Shown here piece after piece: positions 1 through 8,038 of a stretch of 64,000 bases of DNA (position 1 is the stretch's first letter; the number at the start of each line of letters is the position of its first letter). Under the pieces are notes generated by a model, which saw nothing but the letters and a program-made list of their open reading frames with translations, was not told where the DNA came from and made no database searches. The position numbers and the translations under genes are program-made. The DNA comes from Agathobaculum sp. NTUH-O15-33 (lineage in GTDB: Bacteria; Bacillota; Clostridia; Oscillospirales; Butyricicoccaceae): positions 1,116,001-1,180,000 of the forward strand of contig NZ_CP136187.1 of assembly GCF_033193315.1 (NCBI RefSeq). The letters are read 5' to 3'.

Positions 1-2
1 AT

Positions 3-800
3 CCCGTACCAAACCCGCGCGATGATGAATATGTGCGCAAAAAGAAAAAACAAATAAGTGCGCGGGCCATGGAGCTGACTAACTGCAATTCGGCACAACG
101 GAAGCTGGAGCTGCGCATGGCGGCAGCGTTTGACCTGTCTGATCTGGTCGTAACGCTTACTTTTGGGGATTGGGCGCTACCAAGTGACTGCAAGGCGGGG
201 CGAAAGCTGCTGAGTAAATTCTTACGCCAACTTCGCGAATATAGGAACGCGCGCGGACAAGAACTATTTTATATCATCTGCCCTGAAGGATTGCACGGCG
301 ATCATAGATTGCATTTTCACTTGATACTAAACCAAACGGAAAATGATCTCGAAGTTATCCGCAGTCTTTGGCCGCATGGTGACCAAATAGATTTACGGCA
401 TATATATGATAAAACCGGATACGGCGAATCAGGGTATAGCGGCTGGGCCGGATACCTATCTAAGGAACGAAGGGAAGCATCCCTAAATGGTAAGCGGATG
501 TTTACCTGCTCCCGAAACTTGCCAAAGCCTAAAGTTACTTATGACTGGGTGGATGACGGTTCAACCGTCGAAGCGCCGCCCGGCGCGACGAATGTGGTCG
601 AGAGCGGCGACCGCAACGAGTTTGCATCATTCAAAGCTGTTAAATACCTGCTGCCAAAGGCGGCGGTCAAATCGTCCGTTTCTTTTATTTCTGGCTCGAA
701 GCTACCATTAACTAAGGGACGCGGGCGTAGAAAAGTAGAAAGACGGGTAGACAAACCAAAGCAAAAACGGTACAATAAGAGACAAGGAGAAGCCGTATGA
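3..800 (+). CDS. Rolling-circle-type replication protein (HUH-like), 5' partial
   Basis: The reading frame is open to the left edge, so the N-terminus is probably missing; GTG at 33 is the first in-window start codon. The centre has an HxHL motif (HRLHFHLIL) resembling the metal-binding HUH motif of replication-associated ORF2/G2P proteins. A conserved WAGYLSKE segment about 50 residues later could carry the catalytic tyrosine. The C-terminal third is basic and low-complexity (Lys/Arg rich). It overlaps the next small gene by ATGA. Role inferred: phage replication initiation or nicking. Family assignment is from motif only and the exact substrate is unknown. Confidence 0.6.
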   Translation, partial: PVPNPRDDEYVRKKKKQISARAMELTNCNSAQRKLELRMAAAFDLSDLVVTLTFGDWALPSDCKAGRKLLSKFLRQLREYRNARGQELFYIICPEGLHGDHRLHFHLILNQTENDLEVIRSLWPHGDQIDLRHIYDKTGYGESGYSGWAGYLSKERREASLNGKRMFTCSRNLPKPKVTYDWVDDGSTVEAPPGATNVVESGDRNEFASFKAVKYLLPKAAVKSSVSFISGSKLPLTKGRGRRKVERRVDKPKQKRYNKRQGEAV

Positions 801-955
801 TTAAAAACGGTTGGTACTGCTGCCCGCAGTGTGGGCGCAAGCTTTTCCCGGTCAGCGACAAGACGCTGATTAAAGACCTGCTTTTTCAGTGTAAGCACTG
901 TAAGGCAAAAGTGAATATTGAAATCGAGCCACGAGCCTACGAGCTAGGAGCCTAA
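797..955 (+). CDS. Small zinc-ribbon protein (cysteine-rich KTR/Com-like)
   Basis: This 52-residue protein starts in the ATGA overlap with the replication gene. Two CxxC pairs (CCPQCG near residues 8-13 and CKHC at 32-35) predict one zinc ribbon. Size and layout match the cysteine-rich KTR/Com-like small proteins common in Firmicute prophages, some of which are proposed RNA- or DNA-binding regulators. A strong hairpin terminator follows directly, so it is the last gene of its operon. Function is inferred only from the zinc knuckle. Confidence 0.6.
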   Translation: MIKNGWYCCPQCGRKLFPVSDKTLIKDLLFQCKHCKAKVNIEIEPRAYELGA

Positions 956-995
956 ACACAAACCGGATTGCCGGTATGTGTTTGGGCTCTTTTTT
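953..995 (+). terminator. Rho-independent terminator
   Basis: The arms AAACACA-AACCGG and CCGG-TA-TGTGTTT form a stem that begins at the stop codon of the zinc-ribbon gene, followed by a T-rich tract (CTCTTTTTTG). It separates the replication operon from the packaging genes. Confidence 0.7.
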
Positions 996-1019
996 GTTTG
1001 CCTGAAAGGGGGCGATGCA

Positions 1020-1229
1020 GTGAAGACGCTGGAAGAAATGGCCGAAGAGTACGAGCGCAATCTCGTGCCGCTGCGCCGCCGTAGAGATGCGTTGCGAGAG
1101 AAGGTCAAGCATGTTTGGTCACGGGACGAACGCAATTTGCTATGGCGACGCATTGGTATTTTGGACGGCATGATCACCAGCAGTGCCCAAGATATTGCGC
1201 AAATGCGTGGTGATGCCCACGGCATCTAA
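1020..1229 (+). CDS. Small helical phage protein of unknown function
   Basis: A 69-residue protein from GTG 1020, chosen because AAAGGGGGCG lies 5-7 nt upstream; the same frame is open further upstream, but a start there would fall in the terminator. It is charged and predicted all-helical (LEEMAEEYERN, LRRRRDALREKVK). Similar short proteins occur just before HNH endonuclease genes in clostridial phages. No catalytic motif is visible. It overlaps the start of the HNH gene, which suggests translational coupling. Confidence 0.5.
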   Translation: MKTLEEMAEEYERNLVPLRRRRDALREKVKHVWSRDERNLLWRRIGILDGMITSSAQDIAQMRGDAHGI

Positions 1230-1593
1230 GCCACTAAGGCCGTGCCGTCATCCGGGGTGCGCTGTGCTGGTGCGCGGCGGCTATTGTGATCAGCATAGGC
1301 CGCCAGAGCGTCGCAGCGAGCAAAGCCGCGCTTGGCATAGCTGGTACAGCCTGCCGATATGGACGGACGACCTGCGGCCCACGCAGCTGCTACAAGAACC
1401 GTTCTGCCGCGAATGCGCTGCACATGGCCGCCGCCGCGTGCAAGCAACGGACGTTGACCACATCGTAGACCATCAGGGCGATTGGGCAAGGTTTACCGAT
1501 CGTAGCAACTTGCAAAGTCTGTGTCATAGCTGCCATAGCCGCAAAACTATGGCGCAAATCATACGAAAACGCGCTAAAAAATCGTGCCGATAG
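1213..1593 (+). CDS. Phage HNH endonuclease
   Basis: A 126-residue protein read from ATG 1213 in a different frame from the preceding gene. The N-terminus has a cysteine cluster (CRHPGC, GGYCDQHR). The C-terminal half holds the HNH core: CRECA, the signature DVDHIV, SNLQSLCHSCHSRKT. The paired CxxC motifs flank the active site as in zinc-bound HNH enzymes. In HK97-like phages this gene sits beside terminase and is needed for cos cleavage and packaging, which fits its place here. Confidence 0.9.
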   Translation: MPTASKPLRPCRHPGCAVLVRGGYCDQHRPPERRSEQSRAWHSWYSLPIWTDDLRPTQLLQEPFCRECAAHGRRRVQATDVDHIVDHQGDWARFTDRSNLQSLCHSCHSRKTMAQIIRKRAKKSCR

Positions 1594-1653
1594 CGGCGCT
1601 ACTGGCCGAACGTTTGGACGCTGGTGCGCACCGACGCGGCGCGCGACTTTGGC

Positions 1654-1673
1654 GATAAATCCATGGATTTATC
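1654..1673. repeat. 20-bp perfect palindrome in the HNH to methyltransferase gap
   Basis: GATAAATCCATGGATTTATC is its own reverse complement over all 20 bp. It lies in the 177-nt gap between the HNH gene and the ParB-methyltransferase, next to a second GATC-containing inverted pair (CCCCGATC near 1683 and GATCGAGGGG near 1701). It could be a cos/packaging or regulatory protein site. The function is not shown by sequence. Confidence 0.55.
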
Positions 1674-1770
1674 GGGATACCCCCCGATCAAAAAAGTTTG
1701 CGATCGAGGGGCGCAAGACCGCATGGCCTCCTCTGCACAGGATTTTTTCCCAATGGAAGGAGAAGCAAAA

Positions 1771-3018
1771 GTGAGTGAAAACAAAATGCCGGGAACGGCG
1801 GGGCCGGGCGAGCTGGCGACGGCGATAGAACCGGCGTGGTTTATGCCGGAAAAAATACTGCTGGTACCGATTGATGAGCTGGTGCCCTATGCTCGCAATG
1901 CCAGAACGCATAGTGATGCGCAGCTTGCACAGCTGCGTGCAAGCATTCGTGAATTTGGATTTGTAAACCCGGTGCTTATCGACAGTGACAGAAATATTAT
2001 TGCTGGTCGGGGACGCATACTGGCAGCGAAAGACGAAGGTATGCGCAATGTACCTTGCGTGCTGATTGAGCACCTGACCGATACGCAGCGGCGCGCCTAT
2101 ATATTGGCCGACAATCGGTTGGCTGAGCTGGCTGGTTGGGATATGTCCCTTGTTGCAGCCGAATTAAGCGAGTTGCAGGACGCGGGTTTTGACTTGGACA
2201 TTACCGGGTTTTGCCCGGATGATCTGCAAATGGAGCCAGTGGAGGTAACACAGGACGAGGTGCCGGATGCGGTTGAGCCACGCACTAAGCGCGGGCAAGT
2301 ATGGCGGTTGGGCGTCCACCGTCTGATGTGTGGAGATTGCACGGATAAGACAGCAGTTGAGCGCCTAGTTGATGGGGGCACCCCGACCTGTATAGTAACA
2401 GACCCGCCGTATTGCTCGGGCGGATTTCAGGAATCCGGGAGGGGCGAGGGCAGTATAGGCACGCGCGACAACATTATGATTGCAAACGACACGCTATCTA
2501 CACGGGGTTATGCGGCTTTAATAAAAAGCATGTTGCAAAACGTATGGGATGCTGGAATCGCTTACATCTTCACCGACTGGCGAATGTTCGGCACCCTGTT
2601 TGATTGCGCGGAATCGTCTGGGTACGGTGTGCGAAATATGATCGTATGGGATAAGGGCGCTCCGGGCTTGGGGTGCGGTTGGCGTGCACAGCATGAAATT
2701 TGTTTGATGGCATCACGCACTAAACATAAATTTAACCGGCATAAGGCGCAGGGGAATGTGATTACATGCCCTCGGTCGGGAAATGTAAACCACCCTACGG
2801 AAAAGCCGGTTGATCTTATTGCAAAAATAATTGATGTGACGGATTTTTGCAGCGAGATTTTCGACCCGTTTGGTGGGAGCGGAACAACCCTGATTGCATG
2901 CGAGCAACTGGGACGGCGCTGTTACATGATGGAACTTGAAGCGCACTGGTGCGATGTCATTATTGCCAGATGGGAGCGGCTTACTGGTAAAAAAGCAGAA
3001 TTACTTGAGGAGGAATAA
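1771..3018 (+). CDS. ParB-like nuclease domain / DNA (N4/N6) methyltransferase fusion
   Basis: GTG 1771 is preferred because AAGGAG lies just upstream, although the frame is open back to 1624. The 415-residue product has an N-terminal ParB/Srx-like domain (about 30-110: PIDELVPYARNARTH, GRGRILAA). A class-beta methyltransferase follows, with catalytic motif IV DPPY near 211 and AdoMet-binding FGGSGTT near 363. DPPY before FGGSGTT is the order seen in N4-cytosine and some N6-adenine enzymes. It is a solitary phage methyltransferase with no restriction partner nearby; it probably protects phage DNA or marks packaging DNA. Confidence 0.88.
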   Translation: MSENKMPGTAGPGELATAIEPAWFMPEKILLVPIDELVPYARNARTHSDAQLAQLRASIREFGFVNPVLIDSDRNIIAGRGRILAAKDEGMRNVPCVLIEHLTDTQRRAYILADNRLAELAGWDMSLVAAELSELQDAGFDLDITGFCPDDLQMEPVEVTQDEVPDAVEPRTKRGQVWRLGVHRLMCGDCTDKTAVERLVDGGTPTCIVTDPPYCSGGFQESGRGEGSIGTRDNIMIANDTLSTRGYAALIKSMLQNVWDAGIAYIFTDWRMFGTLFDCAESSGYGVRNMIVWDKGAPGLGCGWRAQHEICLMASRTKHKFNRHKAQGNVITCPRSGNVNHPTEKPVDLIAKIIDVTDFCSEIFDPFGGSGTTLIACEQLGRRCYMMELEAHWCDVIIARWERLTGKKAELLEEE

Positions 3019-3020
3019 CC

Positions 3021-3536
3021 ATGCCAGCTAAAAAGCCGTTGCCTAGGGGGCCGGATGGGACGGTCAATATCAAGGACGCGCGAAAGCAAATGAAGGGGCA
3101 CCGAACGAACAAAGAAATCGAAGAGCGAGCAAAGAACGAGGTGACGGCAGACGCGCCAAAGCGGATTGTGCCACCCAAGTACTTGCCGGATTCGATGCAT
3201 GCGGAATTTCGCAAAATCGCAAAGCAGCTGATCGACTTACATATTTTTGCGAGCCTTGACTTTGATGTGCTGGCGCGTTATTTGATCGCACGAGCGGCGT
3301 GGACACGGACGCAAGCCAACGCCAACCACGCAATTATGGCGATGGATTTAAAAGACAGCCTAGCGTGGGCCAAGGCGGCGAATATCTATTTCGGGCAGTG
3401 TCACGCTTGCGCACAGGCGTTGGGGTTATCGATTTCCAGCCGGTGCAAGCTGGTGGTGCCGCAGGCTCCAAAGGAGGAAGAGGACGCGATGAGTAAGACC
3501 TTACGCGAGCGAATGGAAAGGCGGCAGAAAGCTTGA
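3021..3536 (+). CDS. Phage terminase small subunit (P27 family)
   Basis: A 171-residue protein starting 3 nt after the methyltransferase stop with a GAGGAGG site upstream. It has a basic N-terminal arm (KKPLPRGPDG, KGHRTNKEI) and a helical centre typical of P27-family TerS (PKYLPDSMHAEFRKIAKQLID, then the long helix with YLIARAAW). A C-terminal acidic/basic tail follows. TerS recognises phage DNA and loads the TerL motor. TerL is not immediately adjacent: two small ORFs and a structured element intervene. Confidence 0.82.
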   Translation: MPAKKPLPRGPDGTVNIKDARKQMKGHRTNKEIEERAKNEVTADAPKRIVPPKYLPDSMHAEFRKIAKQLIDLHIFASLDFDVLARYLIARAAWTRTQANANHAIMAMDLKDSLAWAKAANIYFGQCHACAQALGLSISSRCKLVVPQAPKEEEDAMSKTLRERMERRQKA

Positions 3537-3712
3537 GCGCGCCGGTGATGATGTGCCCGCTTACGTGCCCGATGATCAACAAATACGGATTTTGTGAGAG
3601 CGCGATGCGGCGAGTTGAGAAAGTGCGGGAGTGTCCGCACGGGAAGATGCGTAAGCAGCTGTCCAAATTGAACACCGAAAGAAAGGTAAGCGACAATGAC
3701 ACAATGGTATAG
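3533..3712 (+). CDS. Small cysteine-containing ORF between terminase genes
   Basis: A 59-residue frame from TTG 3533 (overlapping the TerS stop) or from one of two in-frame ATGs at 3548/3551. It has CPLTCP, FCES and ECPHGK cysteines suggesting a metal knuckle, and a basic tail. It overlaps the start of the next ORF. I do not recognise a family. Cysteine spacing and position argue for a real short gene, but evidence is thin. Confidence 0.35.
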   Translation: MSAPVMMCPLTCPMINKYGFCESAMRRVEKVRECPHGKMRKQLSKLNTERKVSDNDTMV

Positions 3713-4070
3713 AGCCGCATGGTTACAGATGGAAGAGTGTGAACCAAGACCGCTTGAGATTGCGGTGTTGAGCCGCAGTATGGAAAAAGCACGAAATTAC
3801 ATAAAGAATCTTGCTTTGCAAAACGGAGAAAAGATTGTTTCTTCTAGTCGAAGGCACCTTAAACTAGCAGACGGCACAGTAATCCACTTTTTTTCGCCTA
3901 AATCGCATTCTATTCATGGATTGCGTATCGATCAGCTGATCGTTGATATCAGCACAATTTCAAAAGAATGCAAATTGGCAGCGCATATGTACGATGTCTT
4001 AAAAGCTAACTTTGCATGCTCTTTGGTGCCAGACGATTATCTTGTTCAGTATGTAAATATGGGCGACTGA
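3696..4070 (+). CDS. Hypothetical phage protein, terminase-region orphan
   Basis: A 124-residue protein preceded by a GAAAGAAAGG site. The centre (LKLADGTVIHFFSPKSHS, HGLRIDQLIVDIS) resembles the strand before and including a Walker B motif in large terminases or helicases. However, the acidic catalytic pair is DIS rather than DE, and there is no P-loop. It may be a decayed ATPase fragment or an unrelated small phage protein. Its AT content is higher than that of the flanking structural genes. Confidence 0.5.
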   Translation: MTQWYRAAWLQMEECEPRPLEIAVLSRSMEKARNYIKNLALQNGEKIVSSSRRHLKLADGTVIHFFSPKSHSIHGLRIDQLIVDISTISKECKLAAHMYDVLKANFACSLVPDDYLVQYVNMGD

Positions 4071-4082
4071 ATTTGTTGCTGA

Positions 4083-4181
4083 CTCGGCGCTGTGACGGGC
4101 GGGCTTTCCCTCCGCCCGGAAATTTCCTTCCTTTCGGCGGTGCGGGCGGCAAGAGCTGCCCGCGTCCGTCAGAGCGCCGAG
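4083..4181 (+). other. Structured inverted-repeat element upstream of terL
   Basis: Arms CTCGGCGCTGTGACGG (4083-4098) and CCGTCAGAGCGCCGAG (4166-4181) pair at 15 of 16 positions. An inner hairpin (GCGGGCGGC AAGA GCTGCCCGC, about 4143-4163) sits within. The base of the stem ends about 10 nt before the terL ribosome-binding site. It could be a leader RNA, a packaging site, or a remnant of an inserted element. Confidence 0.5.
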
Positions 4182-4204
4182 GTTAAGAAAGGAGGTGCGG
4201 CAGC

Positions 4205-5869
4205 ATGTTTGACGCCGAGCAGGCGTCGTTTGTATGTGACTTTATCGAGTGCTTGCAGTGCTCCAACGGCGAGCCGTTTGCATTGATCAACTGGCAACGC
4301 GAATCCGTAGAGGAATTTTACGGAGAGCTGATTGAGGACGAGGACGCTGATACGGCGGGCAGCTACATGCGCCGGTACCAATACCTGTACTTGGAGATCG
4401 CAAAGAAAAACGGCAAAAGCGAGTTGGCCGCCGCACTGGCGGTTTATCATCTGTACGCGGACGGCGAGATAAACGGCGAGGTGTACGTGGTCGCGGCTGA
4501 CCGGGACAACGCGGGCATTGTCTTTGCGGCGGCAAAGCATATGGTCGAAACGTGCCCGACGCTTGCAAAGCGCAGCCGCATTGTGGACAGTACCAAAACG
4601 ATTTATGACAACGTGAGCGGCAGCAAGCTTAAGGTGATGTCCAGCGAGGCGTACAGCAAGCACGGCTACAAGCCGAGCTGCGTGATCTTTGACGAGCTGC
4701 ACGCGCAACGTAACCGTGACCTGTGGGATGTTATGACCTTCGGTGCAGGCGACGCACGGCAGCAGCCGGTGTGGATCGTGCTGACGACGGCGGGCGACGA
4801 TCCCGACCGTAACAGCATCGGCTGGGAGATACACTGCAAGGCGCTTGCTATCCTGCGGTACCGCAATGGCCGCCGCACCGAGCGGGACTATGACGACCCG
4901 CGCTGGCTGCCGATCATGTACGGGCTGGGGCTAATTGAGGACGAAGACGAGCTGGCCAAGATCGATATCTATGATGAGGACTTGTGGCGACGGTGTAATC
5001 CGTCCATCGGAAAAACGATCAAGATGCGATCTATCCGCGCGGAAGCGCGGGAAGCCAAGCAGAGCGAAGCCGCCGAGCGGCTGTTTCGCTGGCTGCGGCT
5101 GAACCAGTGGATTGCAACAAAATCTGTTGGGTGGATACCCCTTACGATTTACGACAAGACGCAGTGGAACCCGGAGGGGTGCAAGCATTGGCGTGACGCA
5201 GTGGAGCTTTTGCGCGGTAAACGTTGCTTTGGCGGCGTAGACCTTTCCAAAAGTACAGACCTTACCGCGCTTGTGCTTTTGTTCCCGCCGCAAGACGGGC
5301 TGGAAAAATGGGTTGCGTTGTTCCAAGGGTGGGTGCCGCTGGATGACATGGAGGACCGGGAAAAGCGCGATCACGTGCCTTTTCGTGACTGGATACGCGC
5401 GGGCTTTTTGCATGGATGTGAAGGTGACATTATCGATTTTGAGGATGTCATCGGCACTATTGTACAAGCGGCCAAGGACTACGACCTGCGCATGGTAGGG
5501 TTTGACCCGCATCTGGGCGCTACCGTAATGCAGCGAGTGAGCAAGGAGTTTACCGACTGCCACTGTGGCGCACAGGTAGTTGAGATACCGCAAGGGATTC
5601 AAAGCATTTCGCCGCCGATGAAAGAACTTGAGAGGCTGATTCGATCGCACGAAATGTTGCACATCCATAACACGGCGGCCCGCTGGTGCTTTGGCAATGT
5701 GCGCTGTGTGACTGATGACCTTGAGAACATAAGGCCAACAAAAAAACGGTCGATTGGACGCATTGATATTACGGTTGCGTGGATAATCGCGTTTGCAACA
5801 TCGTTTTTGGAGCAACACCCCAGCATCAATGAAAAGGTGCAGGCAGAGGAATGGAGTTTACTATGTTAA
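4205..5869 (+). CDS. terL: Phage terminase large subunit
   Basis: A 554-residue packaging motor that cuts concatemeric DNA and pumps it into proheads. The start at ATG 4205 has an AAAGGAGG site. It shows a degenerate Walker A (AKKNGKSE, 66-73), Walker B with catalytic glutamate (CVIFDELHA, 159-167), and the coupling motif LTTAGDD. In the C-terminal RNase H-like nuclease, FGGVDLSKSTDL supplies the first metal aspartate and GFDPHLG a second. Length fits the HK97/P27-associated Terminase_1 family. The N-terminus is slightly shorter than usual for the family. Confidence 0.95.
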   Translation: MFDAEQASFVCDFIECLQCSNGEPFALINWQRESVEEFYGELIEDEDADTAGSYMRRYQYLYLEIAKKNGKSELAAALAVYHLYADGEINGEVYVVAADRDNAGIVFAAAKHMVETCPTLAKRSRIVDSTKTIYDNVSGSKLKVMSSEAYSKHGYKPSCVIFDELHAQRNRDLWDVMTFGAGDARQQPVWIVLTTAGDDPDRNSIGWEIHCKALAILRYRNGRRTERDYDDPRWLPIMYGLGLIEDEDELAKIDIYDEDLWRRCNPSIGKTIKMRSIRAEAREAKQSEAAERLFRWLRLNQWIATKSVGWIPLTIYDKTQWNPEGCKHWRDAVELLRGKRCFGGVDLSKSTDLTALVLLFPPQDGLEKWVALFQGWVPLDDMEDREKRDHVPFRDWIRAGFLHGCEGDIIDFEDVIGTIVQAAKDYDLRMVGFDPHLGATVMQRVSKEFTDCHCGAQVVEIPQGIQSISPPMKELERLIRSHEMLHIHNTAARWCFGNVRCVTDDLENIRPTKKRSIGRIDITVAWIIAFATSFLEQHPSINEKVQAEEWSLLC

Positions 5870-6051
5870 AAAAACTAAAACAAAGCCTTGCAGTGTATTT
5901 GGACGACCTGCTGCTAATTGCTGGCGGCGTGTGCTTTGTCGCGGCTGCCGCATGCTATGGCCGTGCGCAGGCCCTTGGTGTTGCCGGAGCGTGTCTGATC
6001 GCCTACGGGCGACTGGTTGCACGTGCCAGTCTGGGGAGGTGGCGTAAATGA
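5863..6051 (+). CDS. Small two-helix membrane protein
   Basis: ATG 5863 was chosen because GGAG lies 7 nt upstream; another ATG (5851) would overlap that site. The 62-residue product has two hydrophobic segments, roughly 14-35 (DDLLLIAGGVCFVAAAACYG) and 37-52, joined by a short turn. The gene overlaps both the terL stop and the portal start, so the three are likely coupled. Comparable small membrane proteins lie between terL and portal in many Firmicute phages; their role is unknown. Confidence 0.6.
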   Translation: MLKKLKQSLAVYLDDLLLIAGGVCFVAAAACYGRAQALGVAGACLIAYGRLVARASLGRWRK

Positions 6052-7271
6052 TTGCAAGCCGAGCTATGGCCGCCGGGCAATCTGTTACATACACCGAGAT
6101 GGATTACGACGCAATGCTTAAACGCATCGAGCGCATTTTTTCATTGGACGCCGATGACCCGGAAAAATCCGTAGCTGGTGCGGAACGCTTGTCGCCAGTG
6201 GCCGGAGCGCACCGCATTTTCACATCGGCCATGAGCGTGATACCGATTGCGCTGAAACAGAAAAAAGATGGTCAACGGTTGGACGTCTGTGACCCGTATC
6301 TTGATCGCGTGTTACATGTACGAATGAACGACACAATGAGTCCGGCATTAGGGAAAAAGGTTATCGCGTCTCAATCATTTTGGCATGGTTTGGGGGCTGC
6401 GTATATCGAACGGGACGGTCTAGGGAATGTGATCGGGTTGATTCCATTGCCAAGCGACGGCTACCAGTACATGAAAGACTCGGACAGCGGGCAGGTATGG
6501 TATGCATTCAGTGTGGATGGCATGACGCGAAAGTTTCAACCGGGCGAGCTTATCCTAACCTTTTTTGAGACCTATGATGCTAAAAAAGGCCGCGGCGTTC
6601 TTGATCTGGCACGCGACACCATAGCGACTGACCGCGCCGCACAACGATATCTGCGCAAGTTTTATGCCAATGGTGGACGGCTTTCCGGCGTGCTTGAGGT
6701 GGACACGGACGCCGACAAGACTACTCGCGAGCGAATCCGCGATGAGTTTCAACATTATGCGTCTGGCATGGACAACGTGTTTAAGGTTGCGCTGCTTGAC
6801 CGAGGCATGAAGTATACTTCCCTCGGCATTTCGCAGGCTGACGCGCAATTTATTGAAAGCCGCGGTTTTTCGGTGGAAGAGATCAGCCGCTTTACCGGCA
6901 TCCCGGAGTTTATGCTGCAAAGCGGCAAACAGTCGTACAACTCGAACGAGCAGCAGCAGCTGGTGTTCGTTACGAACGCGATCGTGCCACATGTGACGCA
7001 ATGGGAACAAGAATTTGCTTATAAGCTATATCACGAATCGCAGTTAAATGATGGCTGCTATATGCGCGCTAACGTATCGGCGTTGATGCGCGGCGATGAC
7101 GCGACGCGCTCAAAGTTTTATCAGACGATGGTGTACAGCGGGATTTTGAATCCAGACGAATGCCGAGCATTGGAGGAACGTAACCCGCAGCCGAATGGCG
7201 TGGGCGGTCATTTCTTCATCACAAAAAATCTGGACACCATCGATCATGTTGTGAAGGGGGTGAATGAATGA
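6048..7271 (+). CDS. Phage portal protein (HK97 family)
   Basis: A 407-residue portal, the dodecameric ring through which DNA enters the capsid. The start overlaps the upstream stop (ATGA) and is served by GGGGAGGTGG. Family features are the early SPVAGAHRIFTSAMSVIPI stretch, a beta-rich wing (GLIPLPSDGYQYMKDSDSG), the stem/clip segment DVLDLARDTIATDRAAQRY-like helix and a late FTGIPEFMLQSGKQSYNS segment typical of Phage_portal proteins. The order terL, portal, protease, capsid is canonical. Confidence 0.95.
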   Translation: MIASRAMAAGQSVTYTEMDYDAMLKRIERIFSLDADDPEKSVAGAERLSPVAGAHRIFTSAMSVIPIALKQKKDGQRLDVCDPYLDRVLHVRMNDTMSPALGKKVIASQSFWHGLGAAYIERDGLGNVIGLIPLPSDGYQYMKDSDSGQVWYAFSVDGMTRKFQPGELILTFFETYDAKKGRGVLDLARDTIATDRAAQRYLRKFYANGGRLSGVLEVDTDADKTTRERIRDEFQHYASGMDNVFKVALLDRGMKYTSLGISQADAQFIESRGFSVEEISRFTGIPEFMLQSGKQSYNSNEQQQLVFVTNAIVPHVTQWEQEFAYKLYHESQLNDGCYMRANVSALMRGDDATRSKFYQTMVYSGILNPDECRALEERNPQPNGVGGHFFITKNLDTIDHVVKGVNE

Positions 7272-7999
7272 GAACGCAAATGAATGGCTATGTGGTGGCA
7301 GACGAGGACGCGGAACTGTACCGATGGTGTGGCTATACCGTTATATCCCCACAGGACGTGCGGCAGGCAATCGCAGATAATCCAGCGGGCGAAACGCTGA
7401 CGTTTGAAGTAAACTCGCCGGGCGGTAATATGTTCGCCGGATACGAAATCTATAGCGTGCTTAAGGGCGCTGCCGTGCCGACCGAAGCTGAGATACAATC
7501 GCTGTCCGGTTCGGCTATGTCGGTGGGTATGCTGGGTGTCGACGTCATCAAGGCATCGCCGGTGGCACAAACAATGATCCACTTGCCGGCACTATCCACA
7601 TCGGGCGATGCGGTGGAGCATGGCCGCAGTTTGCAGGCGCTGAAAAGCTTCACCGAAAGCGTGCTAAATGTCTACGAACTGCGGTGCAAGGGCAAAAAGA
7701 CGCGCGCTGAACTGGCTGCCATGATGGAAGCTGAAACATGGATGACTGCGCAGGACGCGCTGGCTACTGGCTTTGTGGACGAGGTGCTTTACGATGACGA
7801 CGGCATTATTGCTGCGCAAGTAGTAATGTGTGTTGGCAACGGCATTCGGGCGCTGGTTTCAACAGGCGGTTTGCCGGACGCCGCCGAGCTGCGCGCACGC
7901 AAAGCAGCGACGGAGCACAGTGCCATTACGCAAAAGAATAACGACAAAGCAGCGCTGGCGTTGCAGCGTGCACGTCTTAACCTACTAAAAAACATATAG
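7268..7999 (+). CDS. ClpP-like prohead protease
   Basis: A 243-residue serine protease of the ClpP/crotonase fold that trims scaffold and capsid during head maturation. The N-terminal fold has FEVNSPGGNMFAGYEI (oxyanion-hole Gly-Gly). The nucleophile lies in SLSGSAMSVGML (Ser near 82) and the catalytic His in TMIHLPA (near 104). The downstream ATGFVDEVLY helix-strand is also typical. It starts in the ATGA overlap with portal and lies just before the capsid gene, as in HK97-type phages using ClpP-type maturation enzymes. Confidence 0.93.
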   Translation: MRTQMNGYVVADEDAELYRWCGYTVISPQDVRQAIADNPAGETLTFEVNSPGGNMFAGYEIYSVLKGAAVPTEAEIQSLSGSAMSVGMLGVDVIKASPVAQTMIHLPALSTSGDAVEHGRSLQALKSFTESVLNVYELRCKGKKTRAELAAMMEAETWMTAQDALATGFVDEVLYDDDGIIAAQVVMCVGNGIRALVSTGGLPDAAELRARKAATEHSAITQKNNDKAALALQRARLNLLKNI

Positions 8000-8038
8000 G
8001 CCAACGGAAGGGCACAGCCCGGAAAGGAGTATCCATCA

